Part shown: piece by piece, positions 35,551-43,862 of the stretch
How positions within the stretch are numbered: position 1 is the first letter of the stretch
Layout: each line of letters begins with the position of its first letter
Assembly (NCBI RefSeq): GCF_013304385.1
Contig: NZ_JAAITU010000020.1
Coordinates: 1 to 64,000 of the forward strand
Length of the DNA: 64,000 nt
Direction: 5' to 3'
Origin: Blautia glucerasea
GTDB taxonomy: Bacteria; Bacillota; Clostridia; Lachnospirales; Lachnospiraceae
Notes under the pieces: generated by a model
Told to the model about the DNA's origin: nothing
Seen by the model: the letters and a program-made list of their open reading frames with translations, nothing else
Database searches by the model: none
Made by a program: the position numbers and the translations under genes

Positions 35551-37864
35551 TACTTCTTATGTGCAGGATAGAAAGGAAAAGAATATAGGAAAAAAGAACT
35601 TTCTTTTTTCTTTTCTGGCGCTTTTTCTGTCTGGCTTTGCTCTTGTTGGAGGAGTCATTTCTGCATTTTCCATTTCCACAGTCTTTTGGATGCTGGCTGC
35701 AGGATTGGCTGCTTTCAGCCTGTTTTTTACCTGGTTCTATCTGGATCAGAGACTGGATGGGAAAAGATTTTTGGCAGGGCTTGGACTGGTAGTGCTTTTG
35801 GGAGGCTTCTGCTTCTTTTGGCAGGATTCGTTGATCCGTGGCTTTTACAGCGTTGCCAACAGTGTGATCCGGAAGATCAATCAGGTTTACGCAGGCAATC
35901 TGAATACCCTGGAAGCTTCCAGTGGCGGTACTGTTTTGTTTTTCATGGTGCTGATTTTTATCATCACAGGGATCCTGGGAGCTTTTATGGTAAAAGAGCA
36001 GAAATGGCTGCCAGTGCTGGCTGTGTTTTTTCCTGTGTTTGCCCTTACCGCAGCAGCCGGTGGAAGGCCGGGAAGTATGTGGCTTTATTTGCTTCTGATG
36101 ATCCTTTTACTGATTTTTACTGCTGCAAGAAGCCATCTGATGGGATGGAAGTGTGGGGCAGCAGCTGTGGTGATCGCATTGGCGGTGTCTGTGCCTGCCT
36201 GGTGTATTGCAAGACCTTTGTCAGGTACTTCCATTCCCCAGTTGTCCAAGGCAGGAACAAGGATCCAGAGCCGTTTTCTCCAGTCATTATGGCAGATCCT
36301 GCCTAAAATCTCCGGCGGAAACCTGAATCTGTCCATTGAAGGGGTAGGCGGAGGTGTGGAAAACGGCACATTAGGCGCTGTGGATGGCTATTTTTTCACA
36401 GGTGTGGATGCACTGAAGGTGACCTGCAGCCAGAAGCCGGAGGAAACCGTTTATCTGAAAGGCTTTGTAGGAGAAACTTATACAGGCAGCAGCTTTGAGC
36501 CTGGTGACGGAGAAAGCTTTCAGGATACTGTGCTGGCCTGGAAGACGGAGGGGGATCCTTCGGTATATATTCAGAATCTGCCTTTTTTGCGGATGATGTA
36601 TTATGAAACAACGGCAGACCAGCCGGTGACAGCCGCCCAGATCACTGTGGAAAATAAAAATGCCAATACACAATATACATATGTGCCATACAATGCTTTC
36701 CTGAATGACAATTATCAGATCTATGGCGGGGACGACTATGTGGGAGGACAGACTGCCCAGGATGATATTTTTTCTTTTTACTGGCGGGATGCCTACAAAG
36801 AGACCATGGAAGGCTATCGTGACGGTGAGAAGACAGATGGCGTGCTGAATGAGACAGAGGCTTCCTACAGGGCTTACTGCAGCACTCGCGACCTTCAGGT
36901 GCCGGATCAGGGGCTGGAGCAGCTGAAAAAGGAATGTGCCGAAAAAAAAGAAGAAGAGCATTGGGGTCAGTCGGACATGGGAGATGTACGTCCGGACTGG
37001 GACATTGCAGATGAATATGAGCAGATCCGCCAGTATGTAGTAAAAAGGCTGGTCAGCCAGTGTTCCTATGAGCTGGATGTGGATAAGCTTCCTGAGGGGC
37101 AGGATTTTGTGGAAACCTTCTTATACGATACAAAGGAAGGTTACAGCATGCATTTTGCAGCAGCCGCCACTATGATGTTTCGGATGCTTGGAGTACCTGC
37201 CAGGTATGTGGTTGGGTATGCTGCTCCAAAAGAGATTTTCACAGCAGATGGGGAGGGCAATTATACAGCTGTGCTGGAAGACAGCAATGCCCATGCCTGG
37301 GTGGAGATCTACCAGCCATTTCTGGGCTGGACGCCGGTGGAGGTGACTCCTGGTATGGAGGCAGAGGTGGCAGAAGAGGCTGATACAGATGTACAGGATC
37401 AGGCTGCTGTGCCAGAGGAAGAGACTGCTGTAGAGGAGCGGGAAGACCAGGGCAAAGGCACCATCATACTTGGCTGGCTGTCAGATCACTTTGATCAGAT
37501 CCTGATTGCCGGAGCTTCAGTCCTTTTTCTGGCTGTATGTGGGATTTTGTTTACCAGACTGAGAAAAAGGCGGAGGAGCAGGCTTGGCATCGGACTGCCG
37601 CCATCGGGAAGAGTACAGGCATTGTACAGATCTACCTATCAGCTGCTGATACGTGCCGGTATGCCAAAGGATTATACGGAGACAGAGGGCCAGGTCACAA
37701 AGTATCTGCTGGAAGCCGGTGTTCTTACAGGCCCTGATGAGGCAGAGAAAATGAAGCGGCTGGTTCTTGATGCCAATTATGGTTTCCGTGAGCTGACGAA
37801 AGAGGATACGGCCTTTATGGAAGAAATTTACAGAAGAACCAGGAAAAAGAAAAACAGGAACTGA
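35531..37864 (+). CDS. TgpA-like membrane transglutaminase-fold protein, Cys replaced by Ser
   Basis: About 777 residues. Five or six membrane helices fill residues 20-215. An extracellular region holds a transglutaminase core at about 500-610, and one more helix (about 645-665) precedes a cytoplasmic tail. The core is well kept (TKEGYSMHFAAAATMMFR, VPARYVVGY, SNAHAWVEIY), but the catalytic Cys position is Ser539 (codon AGC). His588 is present and the third position is Glu604 rather than the commoner Asp. The protein may be a non-catalytic or altered-chemistry member. It overlaps the DUF58 gene by 20 bases. ATG 35531 is chosen because MEILVFD begins the hydrophilic lead expected before the first helix. 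Confidence 0.85.
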   Translation: MEILVFDTSYVQDRKEKNIGKKNFLFSFLALFLSGFALVGGVISAFSISTVFWMLAAGLAAFSLFFTWFYLDQRLDGKRFLAGLGLVVLLGGFCFFWQDSLIRGFYSVANSVIRKINQVYAGNLNTLEASSGGTVLFFMVLIFIITGILGAFMVKEQKWLPVLAVFFPVFALTAAAGGRPGSMWLYLLLMILLLIFTAARSHLMGWKCGAAAVVIALAVSVPAWCIARPLSGTSIPQLSKAGTRIQSRFLQSLWQILPKISGGNLNLSIEGVGGGVENGTLGAVDGYFFTGVDALKVTCSQKPEETVYLKGFVGETYTGSSFEPGDGESFQDTVLAWKTEGDPSVYIQNLPFLRMMYYETTADQPVTAAQITVENKNANTQYTYVPYNAFLNDNYQIYGGDDYVGGQTAQDDIFSFYWRDAYKETMEGYRDGEKTDGVLNETEASYRAYCSTRDLQVPDQGLEQLKKECAEKKEEEHWGQSDMGDVRPDWDIADEYEQIRQYVVKRLVSQCSYELDVDKLPEGQDFVETFLYDTKEGYSMHFAAAATMMFRMLGVPARYVVGYAAPKEIFTADGEGNYTAVLEDSNAHAWVEIYQPFLGWTPVEVTPGMEAEVAEEADTDVQDQAAVPEEETAVEEREDQGKGTIILGWLSDHFDQILIAGASVLFLAVCGILFTRLRKRRRSRLGIGLPPSGRVQALYRSTYQLLIRAGMPKDYTETEGQVTKYLLEAGVLTGPDEAEKMKRLVLDANYGFRELTKEDTAFMEEIYRRTRKKKNRN

Positions 37865-37874
37865 TATATTTTTA

Positions 37875-37903
37875 TTGATTTTTTCCCGATAATTGCATAT
37901 AAT
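37875..37903 (+). promoter_or_regulatory. promoter of the type III antitoxin RNA
   Basis: TTGATT and a perfect TATAAT are separated by 17 bases, 30 bases before the first 36-nt repeat. Confidence 0.7.
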
Positions 37904-37932
37904 ACAAGTGAGCAGGAACAACTGCTTGATTT

Positions 37933-38112
37933 AAGTGCATTGCTACTTTGAGTGCAAACCATTAATTCAAGTGCTTCACTACTTTGAATGTGAACCATTA
38001 ATTTAAGTGCTTCACTACTTTGAACGTGAACCATTAGTTTAAGTGCTTCACTACTTTGAACGTGAACCATTAATTTAAGTGCTTCGCAGCTTAAAATGTG
38101 AATCGTTAATTG
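37933..38112 (+). ncRNA. ToxI-like antitoxin RNA, five 36-nt tandem repeats
   Basis: Five head-to-tail units of exactly 36 bases (starting 37933, 37969, 38005, 38041 and 38077; core AAGTGCTTCACTACTTTGAA) have no spacers. The middle three are nearly identical and the first and last diverge. A promoter precedes them, and a 13-bp hairpin plus the start of a ToxN/AbiQ-family gene follow. This is the layout of type III toxin-antitoxin loci, where the repeat RNA is cut by the toxin into units that cage it. In known ToxIN systems the repeats are also about 35-36 nt. Antitoxin function is inferred. Confidence 0.8.
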
Positions 38113-38140
38113 CAGGGAGATAAGATTCTTATCTCCCTGC
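38112..38140 (+). terminator. hairpin between antitoxin repeats and toxin gene
   Basis: GCAGGGAGATAAG pairs perfectly with CTTATCTCCCTGC around a 3-base loop. In type III loci such a leaky terminator sets the RNA-to-toxin ratio. The T run after it is poor. Confidence 0.75.
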
Positions 38141-38164
38141 TGTGCTGTACAGCGGAGGATGAAG

Positions 38165-38534
38165 ATGGATTTTTATCGTATAAATGAGGAATACAATCAG
38201 TATCTCCAAAGGTATGAAAAAGAAAATAGAGGGGTCACAAATCAAGGGTTCATTACGATTCAACTATATGATTCCTGTGCCAGAGGAATGCATTGAAAGG
38301 TTGATTATTAAAAATATAAAAGACGAAAAGTATCGCGTGTTATTAAATAAGGAATATCGGTTTTGCATGGACAATGCTGAGCGGATTCAGAAAAAAGCAA
38401 ATAAAATATATGAAATGGTTACAACAAACCGAAAACAAAAATTAACTGATAACAGTTGTGCTTTTAGGATTTTGGAGCAAGGCTATCGAGAATATGTTGA
38501 GAATGTTTTAACAAATATTAGAAAAAATCAGTGA
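38165..38534 (+). pseudogene. ToxN/AbiQ-family toxin, internally deleted and frameshifted
   Basis: The frame from ATG 38165 reads MDFYRINEEYNQYLQRYEKE, the start of ToxN/AbiQ endoribonucleases, but loses family likeness after about 24 codons and stops near 38296. The +1 frame from about 38235 carries the C-terminal two-thirds: GSLRFNYMIPVPEECIERL, YRVLLNKEYRFCMDNAERIQ and KKANKIYEM, and ends at 38534. Roughly 50 codons of the central beta region, including expected active-site residues, appear deleted, with a frame change at the junction. The toxin is therefore very likely dead while its antitoxin repeats persist. Nearby DNA is AT-rich. A sequencing or assembly error is a less likely alternative, because material is missing as well as shifted. 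Confidence 0.75.
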
Positions 38535-38553
38535 ATCAGTAGTAAAGATATAA

Positions 38554-38582
38554 TTAGTGAAAAAATATGGTATAAATATAAT
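38554..38582 (+). promoter_or_regulatory. promoter of the FMN riboswitch / ribU transcript
   Basis: TTAGTG and TATAAT are separated by 17 bases, about 70 bases before the aptamer. Confidence 0.5.
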
Positions 38583-38652
38583 TAATAAAAATGTCAAACC
38601 CTATTGAAATTGGTAGTTGGATGGAGTATAATCCTGCATGTAAAAAGAAAAT

Positions 38653-38780
38653 TTCTTCAGGGCAGGGTGATCAGAGAAGCGATCTGAAATTCCCTACCGG
38701 CGGTATAGTCCGCGACCCGCTGCAGGCGGTTGACCTGGTGAGATTCCAGGACCGACAGTATAGTCTGGATGAGAGAAGAA
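38653..38780 (+). ncRNA. FMN riboswitch (RFN element)
   Basis: The conserved RFN blocks are present in order: TTCTTCAGGGCAGGG, AAATTCCCTACCGGCGGTAT, CCCGC...GCGG, TGACCTGGTGAGATTCCAGG, ACCGACAGTATAGTCTGGAT and GAGAGAAG. The P2 arm is lengthened by a GATCAGAGAAGCGATC hairpin compared with compact versions. It binds flavin mononucleotide and switches off downstream expression, here with the terminator at 38824, controlling riboflavin uptake. Confidence 0.95.
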
Positions 38781-38823
38781 CACACAGATACGTATGAATG
38801 TTGTACGAAGATTAGTGCGTGAT

Positions 38824-38851
38824 GCCCCGGGAGAGATTCCGGGGCTTTTCT
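38824..38851 (+). terminator. riboswitch expression-platform terminator
   Basis: GCCCCGG pairs with CCGGGGC and is followed by TTTTCTGTT. It lies between the FMN aptamer and ribU, so FMN binding should favour termination here. Confidence 0.8.
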
Positions 38852-38949
38852 GTTACCATGGATCTTTAAAGCAGGTCATTGGCCGGCTTTATAAGAGACA
38901 TCTTCCACTGGAAATTTTCTTTCAGAATAATTTCAAAGGAGAGATTTTT

Positions 38950-39585
38950 ATGAGTGAACAGGTTTTAAGAGGCGGAAACACAATGGAGAGGAGCCGCACA
39001 AGGACTCTTGTGCAGGTGGCGATGCTGGGAGCAGTGGCAGGAGTTTTGATGAATTTTGAATTTCCCCTCCCATTTCTGGCACCATCTTTTTACCAGATGG
39101 ACTTCTCTGAGATCCCTGTACTGATCGGTTCTTTTGCTATGGGACCGCTGGCTGGCGTACTGGTAGAGCTGATCAAGATCCTGGTACACCTTGTTACAAG
39201 GGGAACCATGACTGCAGGAGTAGGGGATGTAGCCAACTTCCTGATGGGATGTGCTTATGTGATTCCGGCAGGTCTTCTGTACAGATATCATCACGTAAAG
39301 ACAAGAAAGCATGCAGTGGCAGGTATGGCTGCAGGCACAGTGCTGACAACGATCCTGGCATGCTTTGCCAATGCATTTGTACTGCTTCCGGCTTACGGTA
39401 AGGCATTTGGTATGCCGGTACAGGCTTTCGTGGAGATGGGAACTGCTGTACACAGCTCTGTCAACAGCCTTCTGGGCTTTGTAGCGCTGATCATTGTTCC
39501 CTTTAACTTAGTGAAATATACAATTGTATCAGTGATCGTATTCTTTGTTTATAAGAGGATCCGTGTAGTCCTTCGAGGTGACTGA
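38950..39585 (+). CDS. ribU: riboflavin ECF transporter S component RibU
   Basis: RibU is the membrane substrate-binding subunit that captures riboflavin and works with the shared ECF energising module, which is not in this window. The 211 residues have about six hydrophobic segments and the family features 'LVQVAMLGAVAGVLMNFEFP' and 'YQMDFSEIPVLIGSFAMGPL'. AAAGGAGAG precedes ATG 38950; upstream codons are riboswitch RNA and are not used. The FMN riboswitch confirms the vitamin. Confidence 0.93.
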   Translation: MSEQVLRGGNTMERSRTRTLVQVAMLGAVAGVLMNFEFPLPFLAPSFYQMDFSEIPVLIGSFAMGPLAGVLVELIKILVHLVTRGTMTAGVGDVANFLMGCAYVIPAGLLYRYHHVKTRKHAVAGMAAGTVLTTILACFANAFVLLPAYGKAFGMPVQAFVEMGTAVHSSVNSLLGFVALIIVPFNLVKYTIVSVIVFFVYKRIRVVLRGD

Positions 39586-39605
39586 TACAGGGAAAAGAGG
39601 TCATT

Positions 39606-40220
39606 ATGGGCAAGATCAACCAGGTCAGGAAGCTGACAGATAATGCATATTTGAATCTTTACAATGTAAAGGCAACTAGTATCCATAATACACCTGTGGA
39701 TTATTTTGTGGCATCCAGGGCAAAGTCTGAAAAGGAAATGAAGCTTTCCACAGGTGAGAATCCTCCGGATGGAGTGATCATTTACAGCCTTTATGGGGAG
39801 AAAAAGGACAAGGTTGTACTGATCCGGCAGTATCGGTATCCCATCGGTACCTATGCTTATGAATTTCCGGCCGGACTGGTGGAAAAGGGCGAAGACTACC
39901 ATGACAGTGCAGTTCGTGAGCTTTATGAAGAGACAGGTCTGACCCTTACGCCTTTGAAAGTAGATGAGGCATATCAGAAGCCTTATTTTACTTCAGTAGG
40001 GATGTCAGATGAATCCTGTGCTGCTGTATACGGATATGCCAGCGGCACAGTGAGCACAGATGCCCAGGAGGCTTCAGAGGAGATCCAGGTGGTGCTTGCG
40101 GACCGGGAAGAAGTAAAAAGAATCCTCCGGGAAGAAAGGGTATCCATCATGTGTGCGTATATGCTGATGCATTTTTTGAAGGATGAGAAGCCCTTTGACT
40201 TCCTGGAGGTTTTGAAATAA
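39606..40220 (+). CDS. Nudix hydrolase, ADP-ribose pyrophosphatase-like
   Basis: 204 residues with a complete Nudix box, 'GLVEKGEDYHDSAVREL' continuing into YEETGL, which binds Mg2+ and cleaves nucleoside diphosphates linked to another group. The preceding 'IRQYRYPIGTYAYEFPAG' is typical of the ADP-ribose pyrophosphatase subgroup. It lies 20 bases after ribU, so it may be under the FMN riboswitch too; hydrolysis of a flavin nucleotide such as FAD would fit but is speculative. Confidence 0.88.
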   Translation: MGKINQVRKLTDNAYLNLYNVKATSIHNTPVDYFVASRAKSEKEMKLSTGENPPDGVIIYSLYGEKKDKVVLIRQYRYPIGTYAYEFPAGLVEKGEDYHDSAVRELYEETGLTLTPLKVDEAYQKPYFTSVGMSDESCAAVYGYASGTVSTDAQEASEEIQVVLADREEVKRILREERVSIMCAYMLMHFLKDEKPFDFLEVLK

Positions 40221-40226
40221 AGAGTT

Positions 40227-40275
40227 AAAGTCATTCACTTAACTTTGTGCAGGCACAGGAGGGTGAATGACTTTT
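40227..40275. terminator. terminator after the Nudix gene
   Basis: AAAGTCATTCAC pairs with GTGAATGACTTTT around a 24-base loop. It also lies between the two convergent genes. Confidence 0.65.
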
Positions 40276-40289
40276 CTGTATTGTGATCA

Positions 40290-40814
40290 TTAATATTCTG
40301 CATAGTCGTCGATCACATTATCGCCGGAAGCAGCAGGATCTGCAGACGCGTCACCAGATGTATCACCAGATGTATCGCCTGAGGTATCCGGAGTGCTGAT
40401 ATCACCGGAGGTATCTACGCCGCCGGAAGGATCATCAGCAGGAGGTGTATCCTCAGAGGTATCATCTCCTGTTACAGTATCGTCGATCACTTCATCAGAA
40501 GCACCATCCGGATTGGAGGTATCCGGTTCATCGGATGGTGTGTCAGGGGTATAAGTATTATCTGCGGAAGTATCCTCACCTGAGGGATTGTCCTGATAAT
40601 TGCTTTCCTGGTTATAGATCGGGAAATCCGATCCAGAAGATGCGCTGCCAGTGGCAGCTTCAGCCTCGGCAGCTGTTGCCGGGGCTTCTTTTAATGTAGT
40701 GGTGGCAGTGGGGATCCGGATGCTCTGGGGAACTACCACGTATATCAGAAGCATAACACCGCAGAACAGTGCTGCACTAACTGCTATCTTTATCTCATCT
40801 GTATGTCGTCTCAT
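40290..40814 (-). CDS. membrane-anchored acidic Ser/Thr/Asp-rich protein
   Basis: The 174 residues begin with a short basic segment and one membrane helix (IAVSAALFCGVMLLIYVVV, about 11-29), so the protein should be anchored with its tail outside. The tail is low-complexity, dominated by Asp, Ser, Thr, Pro and Gly, with repeats of 'SGDTSGDTSGD' near the C-terminus. No catalytic domain is visible. AAAGGAG lies upstream of the ATG at 40814. It might be a spacer or wall-associated polyanion; function is unknown. Confidence 0.65.
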   Translation of the reverse strand: MRRHTDEIKIAVSAALFCGVMLLIYVVVPQSIRIPTATTTLKEAPATAAEAEAATGSASSGSDFPIYNQESNYQDNPSGEDTSADNTYTPDTPSDEPDTSNPDGASDEVIDDTVTGDDTSEDTPPADDPSGGVDTSGDISTPDTSGDTSGDTSGDASADPAASGDNVIDDYAEY

Positions 40815-41089
40815 GGAAACACTCCTTTTTTACAGGCTTCAGAAGGAAATCCATATCTGAAAGGTTTTCTTATGCCGGATACTTAAAATATGCTTCCGGC
40901 GGTGTCTGTTTTATTTCTGGATTATATCATAAACAAAACGAAATTTGTAGTGTGCAGATGCATAAAAACACCTTTGAATCCCTTTTTGAAAATACTTTCT
41001 TGTATTATAAGTATAAGTGTTTTTCTACATTACAAATACTTTCCTACATTAAAATATAAAAATTTTCCTGCAATGCAGTAAAAAAGTGC

Positions 41090-41118
41090 TTTTCATACGT
41101 ACAGAATCGTGCTAAAAT
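41090..41118 (+). promoter_or_regulatory. putP promoter
   Basis: TTTTCA and TAAAAT are separated by 17 bases, 20 bases before the structured leader. Confidence 0.5.
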
Positions 41119-41137
41119 GAAAAATAAATTTTATCTC

Positions 41138-41214
41138 AGTCGAGAAGACTCCCACCTCTTTCATGTGGTGAGTAACAGCTGCTCGACTTGAAGATTTGGT
41201 GTCAAAACACCAAA
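41138..41214 (+). ncRNA. structured leader upstream of putP
   Basis: AGTCGAG (41138) pairs with CTCGACT (41182-41188). Inside, ACTCCCACC pairs with GGTGAGT with a bulge, giving a closed two-stem RNA. A second hairpin, TTTGGTGT/ACACCAAA with loop CAAA, follows at 41195-41214, just before the ribosome site. I do not recognise a known riboswitch class. The rest of the 425-base gap (40815-41089) is AT-rich and featureless. Confidence 0.45.
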
Positions 41215-41239
41215 ATAAGGAAAAGAAAGAGGAGTTATT

Positions 41240-42778
41240 ATGACACAGGCAACCATTTGTATTTTGATCACGATTTTTCTGTATCTACTGGGGATGCTGG
41301 CCATTGGATTTCGCTGTGCCAAGAAGACATCTTCCACATCCGACTTCTTCCTTGGAGGAAGAAAGCTTGGACCTTTTGTAACGGCCATGAGTGCAGAAGC
41401 CTCAGATATGTCCAGTTATCTGGTAATGGGACTTCCTGGACTGGCATACCTGTCTGGTGTGGCTGATGTAGGATGGACTATTATCGGTCTGGCAGCAGGT
41501 ACCTATCTGGCATGGTTACTGGTAGCAAGAAGGATACGCAGATATTCCCAGATCACCGGCTCCATTACACTTCCTCAGTTTTTTTCAAACAGATTCCATG
41601 ATAAGAGAAGTATTCTGGCAGCTATTGCAGCAGTGGTGATCATTGTCTTTTTTGTACCATATACAGCAGCAGGCTTTGCCGGCTGTGGCAAACTTTTCTC
41701 ATCTTTGTTCGGCATGGATTATATGACCGCAATGGTGATCTCTGCTCTTGTGATCGTAGGATATACAGCTACCGGCGGTTTTCTGGCAGCATCCATCACA
41801 GACCTGATCCAGAGTATCATTATGACAGTGGCTATTATGACAGTTCTTATTTTTGCCACTGCACAGGCAGGCGGTATTGGCGCAGTGCTTGACAATGCCA
41901 AATCCCTTCCTGGGTATCTTTCCTTTGGAAGCACATATCTTGAAGAGACTGGAACCAGTGAACCATATACGCTTTTACATATTATTACTACTGTTTCCTG
42001 GGGACTGGGATATTTCGGAATGCCTCATTTCCTGCTTCGCTTCATGGCCATTGAGGATGAGAAAAAGCTGAAGCTTTCCAGAAGGGTTGCTTCCGTATGG
42101 GTTTCCGTTTCCATGGCATTGGTTGTTGTGATCGGTATTACAGGCCGTGCATTAAGCAGCAAAGGTATTCTTGATACACTTCACGGAGCAGATACAGAGA
42201 CCATCATTGTCAGGATTTCTGACCTGTTATCCGGCTATGGGATTATCCCGGCTCTGCTTGCCGGACTGATCCTTTCCGGTATTCTGGCAAGTACCATGTC
42301 CACAGCAGATTCCCAGCTTCTGGCAGCATCCTCCAGTGTTTCCCAGAACCTGCTTCAGGAAGCTTTTCATCTGAAGCTGTCCCAGAAAGCAAGTATGATC
42401 GCTGCAAGGACAACCGTTATTGTGATCGCAGTTCTTGGTCTGTTTCTTGCAAAGAATCCGGACAGCTCTGTATTCGGTATTGTATCCTTTGCCTGGGCTG
42501 GCTTTGGTGCAGCCTTTGGCCCGGTAGTGATGTGTGCCCTGTTCTGGAAGCGTGCAACCTTCCCTGGAGCAGTGGCAGGTATGATTTCCGGGGGAGTTAT
42601 GGTTTTTGTGTGGAAGTACCTGATCCGGCCAATGGGTGGCGTTTGGGGGATTTATGAACTGCTTCCCGCATTTCTGGTTGGAACATTGATGATCGTGGTA
42701 GTCAGTCTTCTTACAAAGAAACCATCTGCTGAGATTGAAGCAGAGTTTGAGCTTGCAAAGAAAAAGACTGACCTGTAA
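41240..42778 (+). CDS. putP: sodium/proline symporter
   Basis: A sodium:solute symporter family (SSS) carrier of 512 residues with about 13 membrane helices. The PutP-type start 'ILITIFLYLLGMLAIGF', the loop 'SDFFLGGRKLGPFVTAMSA' with 'EASDMSSYLVMGLPG', and 'STMSTADSQLLAASSSVSQN' near residue 355 (Na+ site region) match proline carriers. AAGAGGAG precedes the ATG. The gene stands alone between its leader and a terminator. Confidence 0.93.
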   Translation: MTQATICILITIFLYLLGMLAIGFRCAKKTSSTSDFFLGGRKLGPFVTAMSAEASDMSSYLVMGLPGLAYLSGVADVGWTIIGLAAGTYLAWLLVARRIRRYSQITGSITLPQFFSNRFHDKRSILAAIAAVVIIVFFVPYTAAGFAGCGKLFSSLFGMDYMTAMVISALVIVGYTATGGFLAASITDLIQSIIMTVAIMTVLIFATAQAGGIGAVLDNAKSLPGYLSFGSTYLEETGTSEPYTLLHIITTVSWGLGYFGMPHFLLRFMAIEDEKKLKLSRRVASVWVSVSMALVVVIGITGRALSSKGILDTLHGADTETIIVRISDLLSGYGIIPALLAGLILSGILASTMSTADSQLLAASSSVSQNLLQEAFHLKLSQKASMIAARTTVIVIAVLGLFLAKNPDSSVFGIVSFAWAGFGAAFGPVVMCALFWKRATFPGAVAGMISGGVMVFVWKYLIRPMGGVWGIYELLPAFLVGTLMIVVVSLLTKKPSAEIEAEFELAKKKTDL

Positions 42779-42827
42779 GAAAGTGAAAACATGCAGTAAC
42801 AGATTTTAAAGAGCTTGAAGTGGTAAA

Positions 42828-42876
42828 AAAAGGTATCGCTTAATCATCTGATGGGATGATTTGGCGATACCTTTTC
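42828..42876. terminator. bidirectional terminator between putP and the amidase gene
   Basis: AAAAGGTATCGC pairs with GCGATACCTTTT around a loop that itself contains a CATC/GATG stem. Confidence 0.8.
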
Positions 42877-43862
42877 TATTTTAGGAAAAATGTACGGATG
42901 CCCTTTGAAATCCCGCGGATCATTCTCTGTTGATAAGCAGCCGTCTGCATCAGACGGTCTTCTGCAGGATTTGACATATATCCAAGCTCGATCAGGGTAG
43001 TGGGAACCTTGCTCCAGTTATTACCGGTCATGGTGTCCGTTTCCCATACCTTTTCTTTAAAGCAGCCTGTACTCTTTACATAGGCATTAAGAACAGCTTC
43101 TGAAAGAGTATAGCTGCTTTTTATTTGCTTTGAGGTAAGATAAGGATTGGCAGCTGTTACGCACACAGTACGGGCGCCTGCTGCCTGCTGGGAGGTGAAG
43201 CTGTTTGCGTGGATCCGGATATAGGCATCTGCTTTTTTACCATTGGCAAAGGCAGCACGCTGTCTGCAGCTTTTGGCTGTCTTATGGTCAGTTCTGGTAA
43301 GGAAGACCTTGCAGCCCTGTTTCTTTAGAAGAATGGACAGCTTTTTGGCTACTGTCAGGGTCAGCTGGTATTCAGGTACCCCAGTGGCTATACCCTGTGT
43401 GCCTGGATTATCCCTGGCTTTTTGCTCTGGGGAGCCTGGACCTAAAGGCTCGGTTCCCTGTGCAGTTACACCGGAATGCCCTGGATCTAGCACAACTACA
43501 GGAGTCCAGATCCCTTGGGCATCGATCTTGCGTCCCTGGACAGTCACATTTGCACGCATCTTTCCGGTCTGGCGTCCGAAATAGCGGTAATGTCCACGGA
43601 TGTATTGCCAGCCTGTAAGCATCCTTCCGCTGGAATCAAAGGCATAATAGGCATTCCTGATCCTGCGAAGACCTTTCAGTTTTTTGCCGTTCTGATAATA
43701 ATATTTCCCTGTGCGGTTTGCTTTCCAGCCTGTAAAACCGGCTGCCTGAACCTGCATGACTCCGGGAAGTACTGAGGCATTGCCTGGGACATCAGGGCTT
43801 AGTAAAAGGGTCAGCACAAGCAGCAGGATAAATAGCGGGGAAAATTTTCTTACTGTTTTCAT
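42876..43862 (-). CDS. N-acetylmuramoyl-L-alanine amidase with choline/glucan-binding-type repeats
   Basis: It cleaves the lactyl-Ala bond in peptidoglycan outside the cell. The 328 residues contain a signal/anchor helix, short Tyr/Trp cell-wall repeats (TGWKANRTGKYYYQNGKKLK, then a GWQYIRGHYRYFG repeat, about 42-100), and an Amidase_3 domain. The domain has zinc ligands in LDPGHSG, the Glu of VPEYQLT and RIHAN, and catalytic Glu in LIELGYMSN. The start overlaps the ROK regulator stop (ATGA) and lacks its own good ribosome site, implying coupled translation. Confidence 0.92.
   Translation of the reverse strand: MKTVRKFSPLFILLLVLTLLLSPDVPGNASVLPGVMQVQAAGFTGWKANRTGKYYYQNGKKLKGLRRIRNAYYAFDSSGRMLTGWQYIRGHYRYFGRQTGKMRANVTVQGRKIDAQGIWTPVVVLDPGHSGVTAQGTEPLGPGSPEQKARDNPGTQGIATGVPEYQLTLTVAKKLSILLKKQGCKVFLTRTDHKTAKSCRQRAAFANGKKADAYIRIHANSFTSQQAAGARTVCVTAANPYLTSKQIKSSYTLSEAVLNAYVKSTGCFKEKVWETDTMTGNNWSKVPTTLIELGYMSNPAEDRLMQTAAYQQRMIRGISKGIRTFFLK

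Noticed and set aside
37828-38070. Minus-strand ORF with a 12-residue repeat (MVHVQSSEALKL)
   Set aside because: It is the reverse reading of the 36-base repeats, which are a multiple of three; no ribosome site or family resemblance.
37933-38112. CRISPR array (36-base repeats)
   Set aside because: The repeats abut directly with no spacers and no cas gene is near; the downstream ToxN/AbiQ remnant explains them as antitoxin RNA.
38591-38797. 68-codon ORF before ribU
   Set aside because: These bases form the FMN riboswitch and its promoter-proximal leader; the translation is meaningless.
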